A DNA stretch of 64,000 nucleotides from Arthrobacter sp. 135MFCol5.1 (GTDB lineage: Bacteria > Actinomycetota > Actinomycetes > Actinomycetales > Micrococcaceae). The notes below the pieces were generated by a model. It was given only the letters and a program-made list of their open reading frames with translations. It was not told where the DNA came from and did no database searches. Within the stretch, counting starts at the first letter, position 1; every line of letters begins with the position of its first letter. Of the stretch, positions 60,990 to 64,000 are shown one piece after another. The position numbers and the translations under genes were made by a program. Location of the stretch: positions 1 to 64,000 of the forward strand of contig NZ_KB895462.1 of assembly GCF_000374865.1 (NCBI RefSeq). The letters are read 5' to 3'.

Positions 60990-61709
60990 TCAGTAAGCGG
61001 CTGAACCCTGTTCACCCTTGACGATGGCAATCCCGGAGCTGGCGCCGATTCGTGTTGCACCTGCAGCAATCATAGCCTGAGCGTCGGCCAGGGACCGTAT
61101 ACCGCCGGAGGCCTTGACCCCCACGTTCGGGCCCACGGCCTTGCGCATCAGCGCCACGTCTTCAACGGTGGCGCCGCCACCGTTGAAGCCTGTGGACGTC
61201 TTGACGAAGTCCGCGCCGGCCTCCACTGCCGCCTGGCACGCCAGGACCTTTTGTTCGTCGGTCAGGAGCGCGGTTTCGATGATGACCTTCAGGATGGCGC
61301 CACCGGCGTGCACGGTCTCGGCCACGGCGGCGATGTCATCGGCCAGGGCGCCCTTGTCGCCTGCCCGGGCAGCGGCGATGTTGATCACCATATCCACCTC
61401 GTCAGCGCCGTCCAGTACCGCGCCGCGGGCCTCGAAGGACTTCACGTCCGTGGGGGTCGCCCCCAGCGGGAAGCCGACCACGGAGCAGGTGAGGACCCCT
61501 GAGCCCTTCAGCGCGGTGGTGACGGTCTTGACCCAGACAGGGTTGACGCAGACCGACTTGAACCCGTACTCGGCGGCCTCGGCGCAGACTTTCAGCACCT
61601 CGGCTTCCGAGGCTTCGGGCTTGAGCAGCGTGTGGTCGATGTAGGAGGCGATGTTCCCGTCACCGGCCGGTGTGGCGGTGCCTGCGTGAACGGTGGCTTC
61701 ATTGCTCAT
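60990..61709 (-). CDS. deoC: Deoxyribose-phosphate aldolase
   Basis: DeoC splits deoxyribose-5-P into glyceraldehyde-3-P and acetaldehyde in deoxynucleoside catabolism. The 239-residue class I aldolase has [37 protein letters not shown] and the Schiff-base K170 (FVKTSTGF), then the second lysine in [11 protein letters not shown] 61709 follows a GAGAGGA site; the upstream open frame is not used. A dyad (61738-61789) lies just upstream of the gene. Confidence 0.96.
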   Translation of the reverse strand: MSNEATVHAGTATPAGDGNIASYIDHTLLKPEASEAEVLKVCAEAAEYGFKSVCVNPVWVKTVTTALKGSGVLTCSVVGFPLGATPTDVKSFEARGAVLDGADEVDMVINIAAARAGDKGALADDIAAVAETVHAGGAILKVIIETALLTDEQKVLACQAAVEAGADFVKTSTGFNGGGATVEDVALMRKAVGPNVGVKASGGIRSLADAQAMIAAGATRIGASSGIAIVKGEQGSAAY

Positions 61710-61737
61710 GGATGGTCCTCTCGAGGGGCTTCGTGGG

Positions 61738-61789
61738 CCCGGCGCGTCGGTGACTCGTTGCTGAAACCATCTTGTCACAGCGCGCCGGG
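61738..61789. promoter_or_regulatory. Two-part dyad upstream of deoC
   Basis: CCCGGCGCG (61738-61746) pairs with CGCGCCGGG (61781-61789), and inside GTGAC (61750-61754) pairs with GTCAC (61774-61778). It could terminate the FAD oxidoreductase transcript or be an operator for deoC. Confidence 0.35.
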
Positions 61790-61842
61790 GCCGCACCGGC
61801 GGCCCGGTGGCGGACGCCGCGGGACAACCCCGGCCGGGCCGG

Positions 61843-62736
61843 TCAGGCGGCCACCTGCAGTGCCGGCCCGGGAGCGGCGGACGGAACTGCGGTGGCAACG
61901 GCGGTCAGCAACTGGGTGGCGCAGGCCCCCGCCGCGGACGCGGCCGCCACCAGCAGGCCCAGCCGCACGCCGTCGAACGCCGCAGCATCACCGATGGCCC
62001 AAATGCCGGGGACCGACGTGCGGAAGTCGCGGCTGATCACGATGCCGCCGCCGGCGGCCGTCCGCACCCCGGCCGTGGCGGCGAGGCTGTCACGGGAGAC
62101 CCGTTCCTCGGCCAGGACCACCAGGTCTCCGGTCATGCTGCTGCCGTCCTCGAAGACGACGGCGGAGGAGGCCAGGCCGGAAGCGGATCCGCCCGGAACA
62201 ACGGAAGGAACGACGGCGGCGGGCCGGGCCGTTGTGCGGATGGGCCGCACGCCTTTGGCCCGGAGGACGGCTTCGGCTTGTCCGGCGGCCGCGCCCGTGC
62301 CGACAAGGATGCCGACGGGCCTGCGTCCCAGTTCACGGGTGACTTCCTGGACGCCTTCGGCGATGCGCGGGGCGTCGTCGATGGTGGAGTAGCTCAGGCA
62401 CTGGGCGGCGCCGTCCACGGGGCTGGCAGCGGGGGCGGAGCCGGTGGCGATGACCAGCTGGTCGTAGGCGAACTCCATGCCGTCGGCGGTGGCCACGGTG
62501 CGGTTGGCGGCGTCGATGTGGCTTGCGGGCTGGCCGAAGCGCACGGAAACCTGGGGCAGCATGGCCAGTTCCAGCAGTTCGGCGGGAGTGTCGTCCCGGT
62601 TGCTCAGTACGGTAATGCTTCCGGTGAAACGGGCGCGGTCCAGCTGCGCAACCAGGGCTTGGGCGGCCGGTCCGGCCCCGGCGATGACGATGCGGGTTGC
62701 CTCGGAGGTGGACGGGGAGGGTGCCGGAGCGGACAT
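61843..62736 (-). CDS. Compact FAD-dependent oxidoreductase (nitrite-reductase-like N-domain)
   Basis: The 297-residue protein is of the pyridine nucleotide-disulphide oxidoreductase fold. It has an FAD-binding glycine motif ([17 protein letters not shown], residues 16-32), an ATGS motif (97-100), an NAD(P)-binding motif ([20 protein letters not shown] from 143) and the second FAD motif [11 protein letters not shown]. Between residues 45 and 62 it lacks about 30 residues where NirB-type and related reductases carry a conserved loop with the catalytic/flavin-contacting Arg. This may explain its small size. Both neighbours on the strand point to tetrapyrrole or nitrite metabolism. Activity is uncertain. 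Confidence 0.72.
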   Translation of the reverse strand: MSAPAPSPSTSEATRIVIAGAGPAAQALVAQLDRARFTGSITVLSNRDDTPAELLELAMLPQVSVRFGQPASHIDAANRTVATADGMEFAYDQLVIATGSAPAASPVDGAAQCLSYSTIDDAPRIAEGVQEVTRELGRRPVGILVGTGAAAGQAEAVLRAKGVRPIRTTARPAAVVPSVVPGGSASGLASSAVVFEDGSSMTGDLVVLAEERVSRDSLAATAGVRTAAGGGIVISRDFRTSVPGIWAIGDAAAFDGVRLGLLVAAASAAGACATQLLTAVATAVPSAAPGPALQVAA

Positions 62737-62862
62737 GTGCTGGCCCTTTCGCTGGTGGCCGTTAACCGGCCGGAACTTCGTGATGCACCCCAGCGTAGGG
62801 GCCTGCTTTTTCGGTTGTGTTACCCGTCCATTGCTGTTTCGGAGGGTGCTGTTCGCCAGTAT

Positions 62863-62876
62863 TTACCGGCCGGTAA
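62863..62876. promoter_or_regulatory. Perfect palindrome TTACCGGCCGGTAA
   Basis: This 14-bp perfect dyad lies in the 201-bp spacer upstream of the FAD oxidoreductase gene. A related half-matching site, ACCGGCCGG, occurs at 62765-62773, 97 bp away. Both share the form TTAC-N6-GTAA or parts of it, so they could be an operator pair. Confidence 0.4.
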
Positions 62877-62937
62877 CAGAACCCGTGACGCACCTCTCAT
62901 CCGGGAGCCGGCGGACACATTCGGCCGCCCCCGGACC

Positions 62938-64000
62938 TCAAACGCGGATCCGGTAGCCCCGCTTCACCACGGTTTCGATGAGCTTGCCGTCCGGCAGCGA
63001 CGACCGCAGCCGGCTCACGGTCATGTCCAGCGCGTGGACGGAACCACGGAGCTCCAGCAGGTCCGAAAGGGACTCGCGGGACAGGACCGCGCCCCCGGCA
63101 CCGAGCAGCGCCCGCAGGAGCAGCAGCGGGGCGGGGGCCAGTTCCACCTGCCGGCCATCGATGCGAAGGCTGCGGCCCCGGAGCTCGATGTTTCCGGAGC
63201 GGGTGTCGAGCCGCCGGACGTGGTTCAATGCCAGGTGCTCGCACACCAGGCGGATGAGGGCTCCCATCCGGAACCGTTCCGGGATCAGCGGGGTCACCCC
63301 GGCGTCCAGCAGGGGCTGCGCCGTGACGGGACCCACCACCGCGGTAGTGACATTCAGTTTCAGGCTCTCCACCAGCTGCTTGTACAGGCCCATCTCGTGG
63401 GCCGTGCTCCACATCGCGTCCACCGCGGGGGCACTGGTGAACGTGAGGACATCCAGGTTTCCGTTGCAGGCAGCCTCGATCAGCCGCGGCAGCTTGTCCT
63501 CGCCGTCGGGCTTGACCCAGCGGTAGGGCGTCACGGTCAGGACCGTGGCGCCGGACATCCGGAGCCGTTCGATCTGGCGGACGTCGGTGTAGCCGTGCAG
63601 CTGCATGGCGACGGTCTTGCCCCGGACGCCTTCGGTGAGCAGCATGTCCACCAGCGTGGCAGTGGTTTCGTCGCTGCTGATCCCGACGTCGGCGAGGCCG
63701 GCCGCACGCACGGCCCCGCGGGCCTTGGGTCCCCGGACGAACATCCGGCAGCTTCCCAGCGTTTCCAGCAGTTCGTCGCCGATTCCGAAGGAGTCAGCGG
63801 CCTCGCACCACCGGCGCATGCCGTAGGCGGTGGTGGCGATGCACAGGTCCGGTTTGGCGGCAATGATGGCCCGGGTGTCTTCGATCAGGCGCATGTCCTC
63901 CTGGACGGGGGCGATCTTCAGCGCCGGAGCATGCAGCACTTCGGCACCCCGTCGCTCCAGGGCCTCGATCAGGTCGCGTGACCGCCGGTCCGAGGTGACG
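62938..64000 (-). CDS. Uroporphyrinogen-III synthase fused to a winged-helix domain (5' end outside window)
   Basis: This gene is partial: its 5' end lies beyond base 64000, since the frame stays open through TSDRRSRDLIEALERRGAEV at the window edge. The visible part has a HemD-like fold (two alpha/beta lobes, with LHAPALKIAPVQED and VLTFTSAPAVDAMWSTAHE). A C-terminal OmpR-type winged helix follows (about the last 95 residues, with SRESLSDLLELRGSVHALD and TVSRLRSSLPDGKLIETVVK). Such HemD-response-regulator-domain fusions occur in actinobacteria near nitrite/sirohaem genes (for example Rv0260c). The fusion suggests a DNA-binding regulator as much as an enzyme. It ends 202 bp before the FAD gene on the same strand. 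Confidence 0.85.
   Translation of the reverse strand, partial: VTSDRRSRDLIEALERRGAEVLHAPALKIAPVQEDMRLIEDTRAIIAAKPDLCIATTAYGMRRWCEAADSFGIGDELLETLGSCRMFVRGPKARGAVRAAGLADVGISSDETTATLVDMLLTEGVRGKTVAMQLHGYTDVRQIERLRMSGATVLTVTPYRWVKPDGEDKLPRLIEAACNGNLDVLTFTSAPAVDAMWSTAHEMGLYKQLVESLKLNVTTAVVGPVTAQPLLDAGVTPLIPERFRMGALIRLVCEHLALNHVRRLDTRSGNIELRGRSLRIDGRQVELAPAPLLLLRALLGAGGAVLSRESLSDLLELRGSVHALDMTVSRLRSSLPDGKLIETVVKRGYRIRV

Noticed and set aside
1-64000. CRISPR array, prophage or defence island
   Set aside because: No regularly spaced direct repeats, integrase, phage structural genes or known defence genes are visible; the only mobile feature is the IS element at the left end.

Overview
The window is high-GC chromosomal DNA from an actinobacterium, most likely Micrococcales/Micrococcaceae (Arthrobacter-Pseudarthrobacter type). 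The support is a WhiB2-type regulator, an RpfB-like resuscitation-promoting factor, an LdtB-type L,D-transpeptidase, actinobacterial protein O-mannosyltransferase, many GTG/TTG starts, and gene order close to that I recall for the Mycobacterium tuberculosis pmt-rsmI-tatD-rpfB-ksgA-ispE...glmU-prs-rplY-pth-mfd region. Nearly all of it is core genome. I see no prophage, CRISPR array or recognisable defence island.

Layout. 1-2203: a complete IS3-family element (IS150-like orfA/orfB, DDE, 23-bp terminal inverted repeats) that also carries a small lipoprotein gene between the transposase and the right end. 2255-9447: cell-envelope and purine genes (FemAB-type aminoacyltransferase; the purK-purE-LCP-manA unit on the minus strand; GtrA; TIGR03089 protein). 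9448-18376: the conserved whiB2 neighbourhood (whiB2, a GT2/multi-TM protein, DUF5719, zincin-like protein, DUF3499, Trm112, ahcY). 18441-27331: L,D-transpeptidase, RDD and SpoIIM-like membrane proteins, DUF1461 protein, acyl-CoA synthetase, protein O-mannosyltransferase and rsmI. 27515-34189: gabD and a MoxR-DUF58-transglutaminase operon, lying between rsmI and tatD. 34353-45681: tatD, rpf, rsmA-ispE, an ABC-F ATPase, a TetR regulator, tRNA-Gln, glmU-prs, rplY and pth. 45791-53504: two tandem giant LuxR-type STAND regulators, then sufS-sufU. 53594-60936: small membrane and DUF genes, an NAD(P)-binding SDR protein, mfd and a YdjM-like hydrolase. 60990-64000: deoC, a compact FAD oxidoreductase and the 3' part of a uroporphyrinogen-III synthase/winged-helix fusion that runs off the window.

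Much of the content concerns wall and envelope building: sugar nucleotides (manA, glmU), wall polymer attachment (LCP), stem-peptide branching (FemAB), 3-3 crosslinks (Ldt), wall turnover (Rpf) and O-mannosylation (Pmt). It is mixed with translation and RNA-modification genes (rsmI, rsmA, pth, rplY, tRNA-Gln, Trm112) and one-carbon, nucleotide and Fe-S metabolism (ahcY, purEK, prs, deoC, sufSU).

The points most worth a second look are: the IS3 element with a passenger lipoprotein gene and a hairpin over its transposase start; a near-perfect 24-bp operator-like dyad on the whiB2 promoter; a strongly structured region just upstream of sufS; two genes whose likely ATG starts are out of frame with their conserved N-termini; a recurring TAGGCT/TAGGAT box 6-8 nt from start codons that suggests leaderless mRNAs; and a palindromic intergenic repeat candidate. 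I did not find a clearly new multigene system.
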